Assembly (NCBI GenBank): GCA_022266195.1
Contig: WHVY01000002.1
Span: 8,261,001 to 8,325,000 of the forward strand
Length of the DNA stretch: 64,000 nt
From: Tetranychus cinnabarinus
Taxonomy: Eukaryota > Arthropoda > Arachnida > Trombidiformes > Tetranychidae
Direction: 5' to 3'
The position numbers were made by a program, and so were the translations under genes. The notes under the pieces were generated by a model. That model had not been told where the DNA came from and did not search any database. It saw nothing but the letters and a program-made list of their open reading frames with translations. This document shows positions 1 to 12,337 of the stretch, piece by piece (within the stretch, counting starts at the first letter, position 1; every line of letters starts with the position of its first letter).

Positions 1-2217
1 GTCGATTTAACATCTGATGCATAATTGGAAGAGCTATATTCATGAAACTTTTTAACAAGCTCTAATCCATCAAGGTTGATAGAATTGTTAGATTGTGTTG
101 GGATTTGATCTTTAATGCACGCATTATCAGCTGAACATTCCTGGGGTTCCATATTTTCTATATTCTCATTGACATCAGCAATATCAACATCAGAATCAGA
201 ATAGGTTCTATCGTTTTTATCGTTTTGAGAATCTTCTATTGAGTTAGAATTGGATAAATTTGATCTTGTTGGGTCAACGTCGAATGAATTTGACAGGCGT
301 GTTTGGCTTACAGTAAAAAGTACATCTTCTTCGGATTTTTCAGAATCTGTAACAGATTTTGAATTTGCCGAGTTTTTTCTCAAAATTCTTTGATGAATGT
401 ATAGGGGACTTGTTGGAACACTCAGGATTTCATCATTATCACAATCAGTTGTTTGATCGAGAGAGGGCGATTCCGATGTGTCGTTCTTTTGATTCAGCTG
501 GTTATCCATTGAGCTATTTCGTCGAAGAACGTTAAGACTATCAAATGAAGTGTACGTCAAAAGTTTTTCGCCTCCTTCATAAATTTTATCCTGCATGATG
601 GTATAAATCTTTTTTATTTCTCCTTCCAATGAATTAAAAGCCTGACTAGGTAGATTGAGAAGATTTTGGTTGCCAAGTGTACCTTTAAGTACTTCGCTAA
701 TTCCATAATCGGAAGTTCTTGCCTTGTAATTTTTAACAATAAAACGTATACGAAATATAGTCCAGTCCTCACGTAAAATAATTACATCTCGAAACCCTTT
801 ACAATAAGACACATTAACAGTGATAATCTTGATAGATGAATATTCCTTAACAAGTAAAGTTCCGTCCAGTTTAATAATGAGCAATGAATGGGAATTCCAG
901 GAGCAAATATAATCTTCGTTATTGATTTGTAAAGGCAATAGAAATCCCAAACTGAATACATTAGGGGTATTTTGTAGATTAATAGGCACGGCTGATGTTG
1001 ACTTTCTTTCTCCAGGTTTATTTACTTCTCTGAAGAGATTCAAATTTTTCACTGGTTTGGCACTTTTAAGTTTGAATGTTTCAACAACACTTCCATCAGT
1101 GGTATTTGCTTTAATTAAATGCATAGAAGGACGAGAAGCAAGAATGACATTTCCCTCTCTATGAAAGATGGCACCATATTGACCGCAAACTTTCCTTACA
1201 TTAAGTCCAACTTGAATAGCTGTCCAGGAATCAGAAATACTTTTCCAAAGAATAACTGATCTGAAACAAGTTGATACTACTAGTAAATCTGGACTGTAAA
1301 CATCTATTTGAACAATTTGATGATAATGAGTCGACTGAGAACTATCGGAATTGTCATTTCTATTTACATTCTCTATACATTGATTGTTCTCTTCATTGAA
1401 TATAGTCACTGTTTCGTCTTCAATAACATTATGACAACGGACTGTACCAACAGAATCTCCGGTGAAAACATTATATCGATGTCGACTTTCATCATAAATA
1501 CATTTTGAAGTAATCATAGACGGACAATTGTCTGGTGATTGAGGATGCTGGCAATCGAACCTAAAAAACAAAAAAAAACAAAAAAATTAGTCAGAATTGA
1601 CGATATTTCCATTTAAATGATTACCGAACAAAATTTTTCATTGGAATAAATAACAGATGATGTACTCAGAGATATGTAAAATTATTTATAACATGAAAAT
1701 TCAAGTGATGAATAGATAAGACCATAACAAATGTTGGTTATGAGAATGTGACAAGGCAGATTTAGACTGCAATTGTAAGTTAGCCATACCTTTGTAAGGA
1801 CCAAGAGTAGATTATTTCGTTTTGAACAAAATTAAACAAAATGAAACCATGAGGCAGTAAAAGGGATACAACGTTTTCATCGGGAATTTGGATCCCAATA
1901 ATTTGGCAGTTAACCGGATGATGCTCGTATAAGGGACCTTTAGCCTGTCTACCACCTCTAGAGAAACAATAAATCCAACCAGTGCTGGTACCGAAAAATA
2001 AGAAATTTTCATCACAGTTGCAACATGTAACATTTGTTGTTTTCGGCTGTTTTATATCCTCCTCCTCAGAGTCATTCATATTTTCATATTCAGGTAGGCA
2101 TTTTCCTTCAGTAGTCCTATTCTCGTCATGGTTATCGGATTCACTTGAAATCCATGTACGAAGAAAATCAAACCATTCACAAACAAAATCACAGGATATA
2201 ACATCTTTTTGACTCAT
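1..2217 (-). CDS. WD40/beta-propeller protein, HPS5- or TECPR2-like (partial, runs off left edge)
   Basis: Two coding exons are visible on the minus strand: 2217-1790 (starts MSQKD) and 1560 to the window edge. They are joined by an intron with donor AG|GTATGG and acceptor TTTTAG|GTTC, and the frame is kept across the junction (..SLQRFDCQHPQ..). Exon 1 has a propeller-like stretch (FLFFGTSTGWIYCFSRGG). Exon 2 continues with FTGDSVGTVRC, then IVQIDVYSPDLLVVST, then a YGAIF...ASRPSMHLIK stretch. This resembles the 'LLVSTLTR ... GACFF ... ARPGSRLWEV' order in the N-terminal propellers of HPS5 (BLOC-2 subunit) and TECPR2. The propeller is followed by a long Ser/Asn/Asp-rich low-complexity region. 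A membrane-trafficking role is inferred from family resemblance. I cannot decide between the two families without the missing C-terminal part. The start is the first ATG of the open frame; an upstream coding exon is not excluded. Confidence 0.5.
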
Positions 2218-3502
2218 TTCTGTACAAAAGCTGAGAGTGGGAAACAGAGAGGGTTAAACAAAAAGTAAATGATGCAACCATAAACCAGGGTAACCAGCAA
2301 ATGTTGTACACATTAACCAATTTATTGGCACAAAATTACAAAACAAGACACTAATTAGACACAAATTAATATGGCAAATGGTTTGGATGGAAGTGATTGT
2401 AGGGAGAAACTAAACAAAAAATAGCCACTAAACAAAAACAAGATGAGTCAAAAGTTGCAGAAAGGTGATACTGGGAGAAGCAAAACCAAAGTAAACGAGT
2501 GAGCTCAATGAAGAAAGTCGATAGTGAGAAGATTAAAGATGTTTCTTCTTACTATCCTTGAAGTCACAATTACTTTATCAATGATTGGTTAGTCTATGGT
2601 GATTGTTTTGGGATCATAGTCGATGAGTAAATGCATATTAGTAGATTAACACTTCAAACAATTTCAGGAACATAATATAGTCTGAAATCCAAGCTTATCG
2701 CGATTGAGGCTCACTCAGATAAGTTGATGATAAATATTGTCAATATTATCAGTAAGTTTTCCATCGGGTACATTGTTTGACTGAAATTCTGTTTCAAATT
2801 GTTCATCAATCCAGTACAATTTCGGAGCAAATGTCCTCGTCCACTTTTGCGCTTTCATAATTAATGAAGATTATCAAACTATGTAGTTAGCCTTGAGAAT
2901 CGATTTTTACTTCCAACTTTCTAAATTTCACTGAATAAACTGTGAAGGCCAACCTGTTATTAATTACAACCAGATAACCCAAAAGTTATCTTCAAAGTTA
3001 AATTGTTAAAGATAGATAGAGAGGTTTCCTTTGACATACTGATAGAAAAACAAGAAAGTTCAATGGACTTCAATGAAGCTTTTAGTCAATGTTTAAAAAC
3101 CAAATGTGGTTCGATTGTAAACTATCGACCAGATTAGTGTCATTTAATTCGATTAACAAAGCAGCCCAAACCATGGCAAATCATTGATTTTGTAAAACTT
3201 AATATATATCTTGTATTACATCCTTTTTTTGGCAGATCAGTTCAATGAAACAGCAGAATGTTGATCTCACTTCAAGATTTTTTGAGTTTGATTTTATAAA
3301 AATGTCATTTACTCAATGTCCAGCCCAAAGGACATCGAAGTTAGCTTCATTAAATAATTGGAATTTCGGTAATAAATAAAAATAATCAATGATTTAAATG
3401 GTTCATTTACACAAAATTGGAGGAAAAAAATACGGAAAGGCAATAGAGAGAACAGAGAAGCAGCTCGGAACTTGTAATGGATCAAGCTGATAGCGAATAC
3501 TT
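2218..3502. other. Intergenic stretch with no gene seen
   Basis: This separates the start of the propeller gene from the 3' end of the TMED gene. It contains no long open frame on either strand and no recognisable repeat. It presumably holds the promoter of the left gene and the 3' UTR of the right one, but I see no clear TATA box or poly(A) signal to place them. Confidence 0.5.
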
Positions 3503-5109
3503 TTAAGCTCTTGGTTTGCCTTTAGATGATGATTTTTCATCTGCAGTAAAAAATCTCTTAACAGCAAATACTTGAACAACAGATGATAATACGATAATCA
3601 GGCATTGAGCTATAGACCAATTTTGAATATAACGATTGTTACCATCTACTAAATACCAATCATGAGAATGATGACGACGAGATTGATCTAAACTCTTCAA
3701 CATGGTTCCAATATTTTTGTCAACATTTGATAAAGAAGCCTAAGGAGAGAATAAATATAAATTAGCAAATAATGTCAAGTAAAAATGGGTTAACGAAAAA
3801 TCACACAGCATACAAAATAGATTGTTAGCTTGGTTAAAAGATTGATAAGAGACCAGTGAAGTTGATAAAAATTCAAAATATCAATACAAAACAAACACTG
3901 ACAAAGCCTGCTTTACCAACTTCTCTGTTTTCTTATTGACCATTTGGATGGACAAATATATCAGCGTCTATTTTGAATGCAGGAGAACATGATATGAACG
4001 TGGACACGAATAATTACCGTGAAATTTGAAACTGCTACATCGTTGGCTGTCAGTTCAGATATATATTTATCCCATTCATCTCTTTTGTAAGACGCTACAT
4101 AAAGACTAACCAATTTAGAGGCAAACCTGGAGAGTGAATTGTCAATACAGAATTGGTAATAACCTAGAGAAGGAGAAAGAATAACAAAATATTAGATTCA
4201 TGAATAATAAACAATGTAGTGTAAAATTTAATCCTGTTTTGTTGCATATTCAATGAAAATCTCAGTCATTTTAAAGCTATTAATATTACAATACAGCAGC
4301 TTACAAAAGCCATCTTGAAATTTCCACTTTCCTTATAGAAAGTGAGAAACCGGCTTTACATTAAGAGTGACTGGACGATAGCATTACCAGAAATAAAAAC
4401 TGAAACGTGTTTGTGAACTATTGGTATGAATTTTTTACCATAGTTAATTATAATCTGTAATCTTTCAAGAAGTTTGACTAAGGGTAGACATCAAAAGCAA
4501 AAACAGAGTTTTTACACATGTTGATACTCATTGAATGCAACAGATTAGGTTAGGTCTACAGCTTGATGTAAACAAAAGTAAACAACGAGAGCAAATGTCT
4601 TACAATTATCGGAGTGAATTGACTTGAATTCAAACTAAATTGTATAAATTGCTTCTTACCTCCATTATGTACTGAAGATTCTTCATGTTCAGCATTCTCA
4701 GACCACTTGTAAGGAAGGATTGTTGCTCCAGTTGGATCTCTGATTAAGAAGCCAGCTTTACTATCACCTCCTCTCATAACCTAAACATTATAGTATTGTC
4801 ACCAAAACAGAGAGATATAATTAGATATTTGAATCCACACATGTCCATGTACTTTAAATAGTAGGTCAATTTGTAAGAGTAATTAAGTGAAATATCAAAT
4901 AGAACACTCACCTGAAATGCCACGTAGAGGGTTGACTGAGCTTGAACCATTTGATAGAAACATTCTTCCTTACTTGCTTCAATATGTATCTTAAATTCAT
5001 AAGCAAAACCTAATTTTTCAGGACTTGGATATGTTTCACAACTAATTAAACCAATAGTCCAACAAATAACAATAAAAATAAACGTTAAATTAACAAAATC
5101 ATTGGCCAT
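3503..5109 (-). CDS. p24/TMED family cargo receptor (GOLD domain)
   Basis: Four exons, 5109-4912, 4780-4660, 4163-4018 and 3739-3503, have consensus GT/AG borders and join in frame to 233 residues. The N-terminus is a signal peptide (hydrophobic core FIFIVICWTIGLISC). A GOLD domain follows, with the two cysteines that form the family disulfide (KEECFYQM near residue 50 and FCIDNS later). A helical region then leads to a single transmembrane segment (about 196-217, WSIAQCLIIVLSSVVQVFAV). The short cytosolic tail KRFFTADEKSSSKGKPRA carries the FF motif used for COPII binding in p24 proteins. Length and order fit p24 proteins, which cycle between ER and Golgi as cargo receptors. The subfamily is not certain. 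A MITE lies 15 bp upstream of the start codon. Confidence 0.9.
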
Positions 5110-5124
5110 TATCGGGTAAGTTAC

Positions 5125-5434
5125 TACAGTCACCTACCAGATACTGCACCTACCAGATAATGCACATAAATTTTTCAATGGCCCCTAATATGGGGGGGCT
5201 ATATTTACTTTTGACTTCAGTCGAATTTCGATTCGATTTCCTTAATTATCAATTAGTTTAATTCAATTTTCTTTCGTGAAATTTTAATCTAAAAACTCTG
5301 AAAATCAGTTTAAAAAAACATTTTTGCCTAAATTTGATCTATTAAGGAAGATTGAAAATCATGAATTAAACTGATCGACGAATAGTGTAAATAAGCTATT
5401 TTGCGAGTGGTGCAGTATCTGGTAGGTGACTGTA
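5125..5434. mobile_element. Non-autonomous Tc1/mariner-type MITE (about 310 bp)
   Basis: Perfect 26-bp terminal inverted repeats lie at 5125-5150 and 5409-5434. Each starts with TA then CAGTCACCTACC read inward, which is the TA target-site plus CAGT terminus typical of Tc1/mariner elements. A second partial copy of the terminal sequence sits immediately inside the left end (5147-5165). The interior is AT-rich with no transposase frame. The element begins 15 bp upstream of the TMED start codon, so it probably forms part of that gene's 5' UTR or promoter. Confidence 0.8.
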
Positions 5435-7281
5435 ATTTGAAAACATGTTAACCAGATGTAGTAGAAAAAGAAAACATCAACATTCAATGTGCTTGAGCAT
5501 CACTTTTCACTCACAAACTTGATTCTGTTCTTTGCAGTACAATCCTACTGAAGCTCCATTTTTCTCTCCAGTTTTCAAGTCACCTCTGATTCTGTTTGAA
5601 TTAACATAGTTTTCACGTTGAACTTTATGAAATATTTGTTTTGGTATCATTTTTACACAATTTCACAGCAAGCTCGTTAAAAGGAAAATCACCTTCTTAT
5701 GTGAAAACAGACATTGTTGAATCAGAGTCAAATCAATTTTTATTTAGTATGAAATAAACGCAAAACAAATTATCAAAGCAATAAGTTGCTCAATAATGTA
5801 AAGCTCAATCAATTGAAAAAAATTGCAAAATGCGCTCAGAAACTCAATTTACATGTAAGTTGAGGGGCTCTATTCATTTTATCAGCAGTCTCTTTGAAGA
5901 TGACAATGTTTTTGTTTTCAAGTAATTTATGATCAGAGCGATGACAAAGTTTTTGCAAAAATGTTGTAAAGTCATTTGTCAATGCATGTAATCCATGATA
6001 GATGAGACAGATATTGAAAATCGACACCGAAAAAAAATTTGCGTGAATAAAGCTTAGTGCGAAAGTATTGGGAAAATTCATTTTAATTTTCAATGACAAC
6101 AATTTGATTATATGCATCAGGGTTTTAAGTGCAATTACACATGAATAACGCAATAAACGTTGATTTCGATTGAATTTCTAAATTTCTTTCTAGATCAGTT
6201 TCACAGTTTGTCAATACCAGAAAATCAGAAATAGTATGGTAATCAGAACTTATAGTGAGGCTTTATTACTGGGTGATCAGAATCATTCGATTTCACGGCC
6301 AGACAACTGGAAAATTTATCAATTGCTTTAAGAGTACTCGATCTTTTCTAACACTCTAATTGCAACAATCTATAGATGCGATTGTGCTTAGAGCTGAAGT
6401 GAAATTAATATAATCGTGACAATTGATTGTCTCAAAAGTTTATTTTAATTACAATAGTTATTATTACAAATTACTCAAGAATATAACAGGCAATTGGATC
6501 GAAAAGTTGAAGAGAGAGAGAAAAGTAGTTTGAGTGAAGTCTTTTAATCAAATCTGGATGAAAAGTTTTTCCATCAACAGGTTAGAAGAATATGAATTTC
6601 AATTTCAATTTACAGACCAATTGACCAATTGTCTTACTTTTTAAACAGAAGCGATTGTAATACCTTAATTATGAACATGATAAATACAGTTTAGCATAAA
6701 TATGCAAATGGAAAGATAAATGGAAGACAAATAATACGCGAAAATTGTAACTACATGATAGAAAGCAATCCATAATAATCACATTATTGAAATGAAAGTG
6801 GAAAGGGAAAAGCAAGATTAGGATCGAGTTAATTCATTTGGCCCTGGGTAAATTGTTTCAGGTTAGCAACAATCAAAAAAATTGTTGTGGTTGGATAAAA
6901 TATTAACAAGTGCAGGTGAGGATGGAGAAAGGATGAAGATATTAGGAAAGAGAAAATGTTTTGTTACAAAAATCGGATGATCAGTGGAGCATATACAGAT
7001 TTGACCTTATTTTCCGTCGGTGGCACCAATTAAAAAATTGTTTTTTTATTTCGGGGTTCCACTTGAAATACTTTGATGGACAAACTTGAGTAACCCGAAA
7101 GCGGAAAAATAGTTTTGCATAGTAGAAATGAATTTCCGTTTATAATCAATTTCTCTTCCAAAATTACATTCTCATAACTCTTTCTGCTTTGCTTTTTTTT
7201 CATATTAACAAATTCACATCATTATTTTCAACATCCTTGTAAATGATAATTAATTAGATTGATAATGAATTGTTAATTAAA
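5435..7281. other. Intergenic stretch with one PIGS remnant
   Basis: Apart from the PIGS-like fragment listed separately, I see no gene, RNA or structured repeat here. Most of the stretch is AT-rich unique sequence. The right end would hold the 3' UTR of the glycine-rich gene. Confidence 0.5.
5858..6010 (-). pseudogene. PIGS gene fragment (duplicated, decayed)
   Basis: On the minus strand this stretch encodes ENKNIVIFKETADKMNRAPQL. It matches KLKNIVIFKEIADKMNTAAEL in the intact PIGS gene (about 10,240-10,400). Nucleotide similarity is clear over roughly 150 bp, including the run around ATTCATTTTATCAGCA, and fades on both sides. The surrounding frame no longer matches PIGS and the rest of the gene is missing, so this is a partial duplicate rather than a working gene. 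An open frame of 105 codons (6153-5836) overlaps it, but only its end is PIGS-like. Confidence 0.7.
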
Positions 7282-8468
7282 TTACTTTTTCCTTCTTAAT
7301 CCAAGATTACCAAGACCAAGACCTCCTAAATTACCTAAACCACCTTGTTGACCACCAAGACCTTGTCCTCCGCCAAGACCACCTAAGCCTTGTCCACCAC
7401 CGAGTCCTCCTAATCCTTGTCCACCTCCAAGTCCACCCAAGCCTTGTCCGCCACCAAGACCTCCGAGACCTCCAAGACCTTGTCCTCCTTGTCCACCTAA
7501 GCCTTGTCCACCAAGACCAGCTAAATTACCTAAGCCTCCTAAGCCTCCAAGACCACCGAGTCCTTGGCCTTGTCCACCTTGTCCTCCATAACCTAAGCAC
7601 ACAAAAAAAATTGAGTTTGTAAAAAGTCGAAAATCGTAAGAACAAAATCTAGTCAAAACGTATCTAGTTATTTTGACTATTGAACTCACCTTGACGACCA
7701 AGACCACCAAGATTACCTAATCCACCTAATCCACCAAGACCACCAGGAGCACCACCTCGTCCACCTAATCCACCGAGACCCAAAAGGTTACCAAGACCAC
7801 CTAAGCCATTGACTAAACCTCCTAAACCTCCTAAGCCTTGTTGACCCTGTTGACCTTGTCCACCATATCCACCTTGATTTCCACCTAAACCTCCGAAACC
7901 ACCGCCTTGGTTACCACCTAGGCCTCCAAATCCTCCATTAGAGTTATCAAAGTTCCCACCATAGCCTCCGCCATTTCCAGAGCCTCCACCGAATCCACCA
8001 CCATCACCTCCAAGACCACCAAGACCTCCTAAATCACCCTGGCCTCCTTGACCACCGAGTTCTCCATCACCTCCAAGTCCACCGAGATCACCTAAGCCAT
8101 CGAGACCGCCAAGATCTCCTTCCCCTTGGCAGGCAACTTTTGTGACCAAATTGAGTGATAATATCACAAAAAGAAACTTGATTATCTGTAGAAAGAGGTA
8201 TATGAAAATACATTATCCAATTAGTTTCAAGTTAACACACAAATTCAAATTAATCCAAAGTACTAAGTGGAAATTGTATAAACTAAGTAGGTTCCATTAA
8301 ATCACAGGTTTATTATTTTGCTGCAGCAAATTAAAATATCCAAAGAGAACGATCAGAGTTGCCTTAAAATAGGAAAACATTATCAAAGACTGCAAGAGTC
8401 GCAAAATAAAAACTGTTATGAAACACAAAAACAAGAGAAATGTATAGCAAACATACCATTGGATTCAT
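7282..8468 (-). CDS. Secreted glycine/leucine-rich repeat protein
   Basis: Three exons, 8468-8457 (only MNPM), 8185-7690 and 7592-7282, join in frame to 272 residues. The intron borders are ATG|GTATG...CTACAG|ATA and CAAG|GTGAG...GCTTAG|GTT. The N-terminus MNPMIIKFLFVILSLNLV is a signal peptide ending near VACQGEGD. The rest is almost all Gly, Leu, Gln and Asn with GGLGG, GGQG and GGYGG motifs. Near the C-terminus are four tandem copies of a nine-residue unit (GGGQGLGGL). The protein ends NLGLRRKK. This composition suits an extracellular structural protein, such as cuticle, eggshell, or a silk or glue component. GGLGGQG also occurs in spider dragline silk, but the polyalanine blocks of spidroins are absent. 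The gene has a TATA box, consistent with tissue-specific expression. Function is not known. Confidence 0.8.
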
Positions 8469-8589
8469 ATTGTTAGTAGTTTATTCCTAATGTTACACGT
8501 AAAATCACTAAATAAATTTTCACTGTTGTTGTTGTTCACTATTTGTTCACTGATTGTCAATTGTTATCTAAAATTGTCTTCAATTGTCT

Positions 8590-8600
8590 TTATATAGTTA
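8590..8600 (-). promoter_or_regulatory. TATA box of the glycine-rich gene
   Basis: Read on the minus strand this is ACTATATAAAG, about 125 bp upstream of the start codon at 8468. It is the only clear TATA box upstream of a gene in the window. Its position implies a transcription start near 8,560 and a short 5' UTR. Confidence 0.6.
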
Positions 8601-9992
8601 AAAGAATTCATTCCTCCCTATCCTTTGCAGTATTCCCGCCTCTTTCCACTTGTTTCTTGAAAAAATGAAAGCTCAACCTTATAACTGTATGATTAAGAGG
8701 TCAACCATTAACCGGCGTAGTTTAAGCAACAATTATGTCAACCAGTGTTTAATACATCCATAAGGTCACAAGGAAAAGGAACAAAAATCAAAATTAATAA
8801 CCAATTCTAAGAAAAGCTGATTTAATCTGAGCATTTTAAATTGTATTATCAAACATCGACGAGAAAACGCAAGATGCAGACAAAATGAATTTGTTTCTTT
8901 ATAAATGTGAAGATAAATTGTGATCGATCCATTATTCAATGAAGAAATCGAAACATCCGAATATAGAACCTGAATTGGCAGTCAAATAGTCAATCTGATT
9001 AGTGAAAAAATTCAAACTATTGAGCTTTCTTAAGTCTAATTAAGTCTTCTTCTTTTAACTCACCAATGAAAAGATTATGCTTCATTTTGTCGGATATTCT
9101 GATTCAGTTTTTCCCAATTTAAGTTACCGACATTTTTTATCACAACCATGTGTTATTTGGCCTATCTCGGTAATACCATTATTTCACATATTTACTTTAA
9201 TATTTTTATCATTTTCATCATGTTACTCTCTTTGTCCTGAAACCGGCGGATATATTTGCCCACAGCCGTAATTTGTTCAAAGATATTGTTTTAACTCGCT
9301 CGGTCAACCAAGCAAAGTTGGTTAACACTTTAAGAAGGATATCCTGTAATAAGAAACGAATTAAATGTTCAGGTAAAATATTTTTTCGCCATACCAATAA
9401 CAAATCTTACTTTCACTGAAACCTTGCAAAACAATCAACTTACATCTACCGGTTCAATTCAATGACAACAACCGGATTGCCTATCCTTTACACTTTCTGT
9501 ATCAGCCAAGGTTTAAGTGTATAGTTAATCAATACATTTTTATTGTTACCATAATCTGTCTCATAATCTTTAGTTTCCGTAAATTTACTAGTCTGAATAA
9601 TTAATGTAGGACAATGTAAATTATCTAATAGAGTTAAATATTCAATACTTTTCATGTATGATTAGTATTTCATTATTGACATACTAATGTATGGATGTAA
9701 GCAATGGATGTAGATTGTTTCTGAGTTTTATTTGGTTCCAATATTTTGGCATTGACAGTTTGGCTTTTCCCAACTCAATTTGATTTTTTAGCCATCAAAA
9801 TTTGTGCAAAAAAAACGTTTTTGTTTCACCAAAATTACTTTTTTTTCTGGCAATTTGAAGGAAAGGTTCCCTCGATTGTTAAAAGTGAGTTGAATTTATC
9901 AAATAAGATCCAATTTTATTTTAAGTTAAAGTTGAGATGGAAAATTTACACCACAAAAAATATTGATAATTTGAATATTAAATTACATTGCG
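8601..9992. other. Intergenic stretch with no gene seen
   Basis: This lies between the glycine-rich gene promoter and the 3' end of PIGS. It contains only short chance open frames and no repeat that I recognise. Confidence 0.5.
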
Positions 9993-11773
9993 TTAATCTT
10001 TCTTTGTATGTTTCTTTTTTTTATAATACATTCTGATTAGATGCCAGATCGAGAGGACCAATGGTACTGATACAGGCAAAAACAATGGAAAATAGACGGC
10101 ATACTTCTGGTCTTCAGGAAAATATAATCTGGAAAGTAACGATGGGTCATAAAAAGCACTTTCAGAGGCATCAAATGCTTTACCACTTAACTCGTTGGCT
10201 CTCATAAGATTTCCTTCAGACAATAAATCAATAGAATGATGTGAAAGTTCAGCTGCTGTATTCATTTTATCAGCAATCTCTTTGAAAATAACAATATTTT
10301 TCAATTTTCCGAGCAATTTATCAATTGATTCAAGCGATGATAGAGTTTTTGCTAAATGTTGTAAAGTCATTTGTCTCATTAGATAGTCCAATTCCCATTG
10401 AGAAAAGAAGATATTCCGACGGATTGAATTACTTGGTTGAATAGATGAGATACCCAGTAAATTTCTCATGAAAGATTTAAATGCTAAGTTGAAATCATTC
10501 TCTTTGTTCCAGAAAAATATTCCAGCTCGATAAGTTGTTTCAGCTGCAAAAGATTTTGATTTAGATTCTTTGTCATAAAAGTAAACTGAACTGTTTTTGG
10601 ACGATGAAGGGATGATGACGTGAAGATGATATGTCAACTTTATGTTAGGTTCCACAATTCGTGATTCAATTGCATTCAATAGAAGGCCAACTCTTGCTTT
10701 GTCAAAAAGTCGTTCATTACCAGCAGATGGTCCATTTGAATCGGTTACGAGATTTTTATCAATAAAATTTGAATCAAAACCATAATAAACCATTTGACTC
10801 ATAAAATTAATTGATATTAAATTGGAAATTCCACTATGTTGTATAAACGCTTCTTCCCCAAGTTTACGTGCATCTGAGATTAATTGCCTGGTTTTAAAAT
10901 TTGTTGAGTCTTCGATATCTTCACTGATGAAGTTGACAATTATATTTACTTCTCGATTCAGCAAATATTTTATATTCTCCTTTTCATCTATATCACTAGC
11001 ACTAGTTAGAAGACGATCATGTTTAGCTGAAAAAGAAACAAAGATATTCAGGTTAGACAGGATATTGAACAGAAATTTTAATGGGTATTCACCAGATTTG
11101 TCAACTTACCTTCCAATACTGTTTCCAATGCATCTAATATATACATGATTAGTGACTTATCTTCATCAGCATCGACTACGCTCATTTCTTCATCTCGTAC
11201 ACCAATATAGATGAATCTATTTGATCCTAGAACGGTCACACTTTTCCCTAGTTTACGGACATTATTCATGTCAACCAGAAAAATGTAAATTCTTCCTGGC
11301 TTTTGGTGTGATTCAAGTTTAGCTAATTCTTGATCAAACGAATCGAGTGATTTGCTTTTAGACCAAACATCCTCCTCTTTTGGTGTCATCTTCCGAACTC
11401 TCCAATCAATCTTGTATGCTACACTGCCATCCGAAGAAATATGATTTGGAGGTAATTGTGACACTAAAGACTGTCTGTCCAAATCAACACCAATCACAAC
11501 ATTGATATCAACCGCATTAACCGTGGTTTGTAGGTGGACCATTAAAGATGCAACATCAGGTAAACTGTATCTGGAAGGAGATGTTGTTTTAAACCAAACT
11601 GGCAATCCAACAACAACAATTACTATAATGTAAAATATGGATGAAGCTAGACCAGTGATGTTTACATCTGAAGATTTATCTCCATCGGATTCACCGTCAT
11701 CTCTGCTTACCAGATCATTGTCATCGTCATCAACACCAGTAGATTCTAAATTCGGAGGCAGTTTAAACTTCAT
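9993..11773 (-). CDS. PIGS: GPI transamidase component PIG-S
   Basis: Two exons, 11773-11110 and 11026-9993, are joined by an 83-bp intron (GAAG|GTAAG...TTTCAG|CTAAAC). They give 565 residues, close to the roughly 555 of vertebrate PIGS. The N-terminal transmembrane segment runs into the family signature GLPVWFKTTSPSRYSLP (about residues 55-72). The large middle part is the lumenal domain. Near the C-terminus, YAVYFPLFLPVSVPLVLSIW is the second membrane segment, followed by a lysine-rich cytosolic tail YYKKKKHTKKD. PIG-S is a structural subunit of the ER complex that replaces the C-terminal signal of precursor proteins with a GPI anchor. No inactivating change is visible. A decayed partial copy lies at 5858-6010. 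Confidence 0.95.
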
Positions 11774-12337
11774 TTTGATTAAATAACTAAGAAATAAAAA
11801 ATTTAGTTAAATAACTTATAAATAACAAAAAAATTAAACGAGAAAATCACCCCAGTTACACGGTTAAGGATGCAAACATACATTTGTTTTGAGACAGTTG
11901 CATCTGTTAAGGGATCACACAAAAATTTCACATGTCAGGTAAAAATCTTTCAAATCTAAATGAGCCTACAAATTGGTCATTTTATATTATTTTTATTCAA
12001 TTTTTTTTCTTAAAACTAATTTTAAACATTCATAATACATTTTTAAAGCTGAATCAAGATTTGAAAACGCAGCTTGAATTGTAAACTAGAAAATCAATGC
12101 ATGAAAGTGTCAAGCTACTGCAAAAAAAGTAAAAATTCGACTCGAAAAGCCAAGTCCACCAGGATTAGTTATTGAAATCTAAATTTAGCTTTTTAAACTC
12201 TACTTATTATAGAGTATAATCACAGAATTTCAATTCAAATAACATTTTTCAACCGGTTCGAATATTAATATTTAATATTAGTAAATTTTACAATTTAATC
12301 TGATCTCTTCAAGTAAAAGCTAAACATGACAACAGAA
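11774..12337. other. Short intergenic stretch, PIGS to NDUFB3
   Basis: This AT-rich stretch has no gene. It should contain the PIGS 5' UTR and promoter and the NDUFB3 3' UTR. No sharp promoter or poly(A) motif stands out. Confidence 0.5.
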
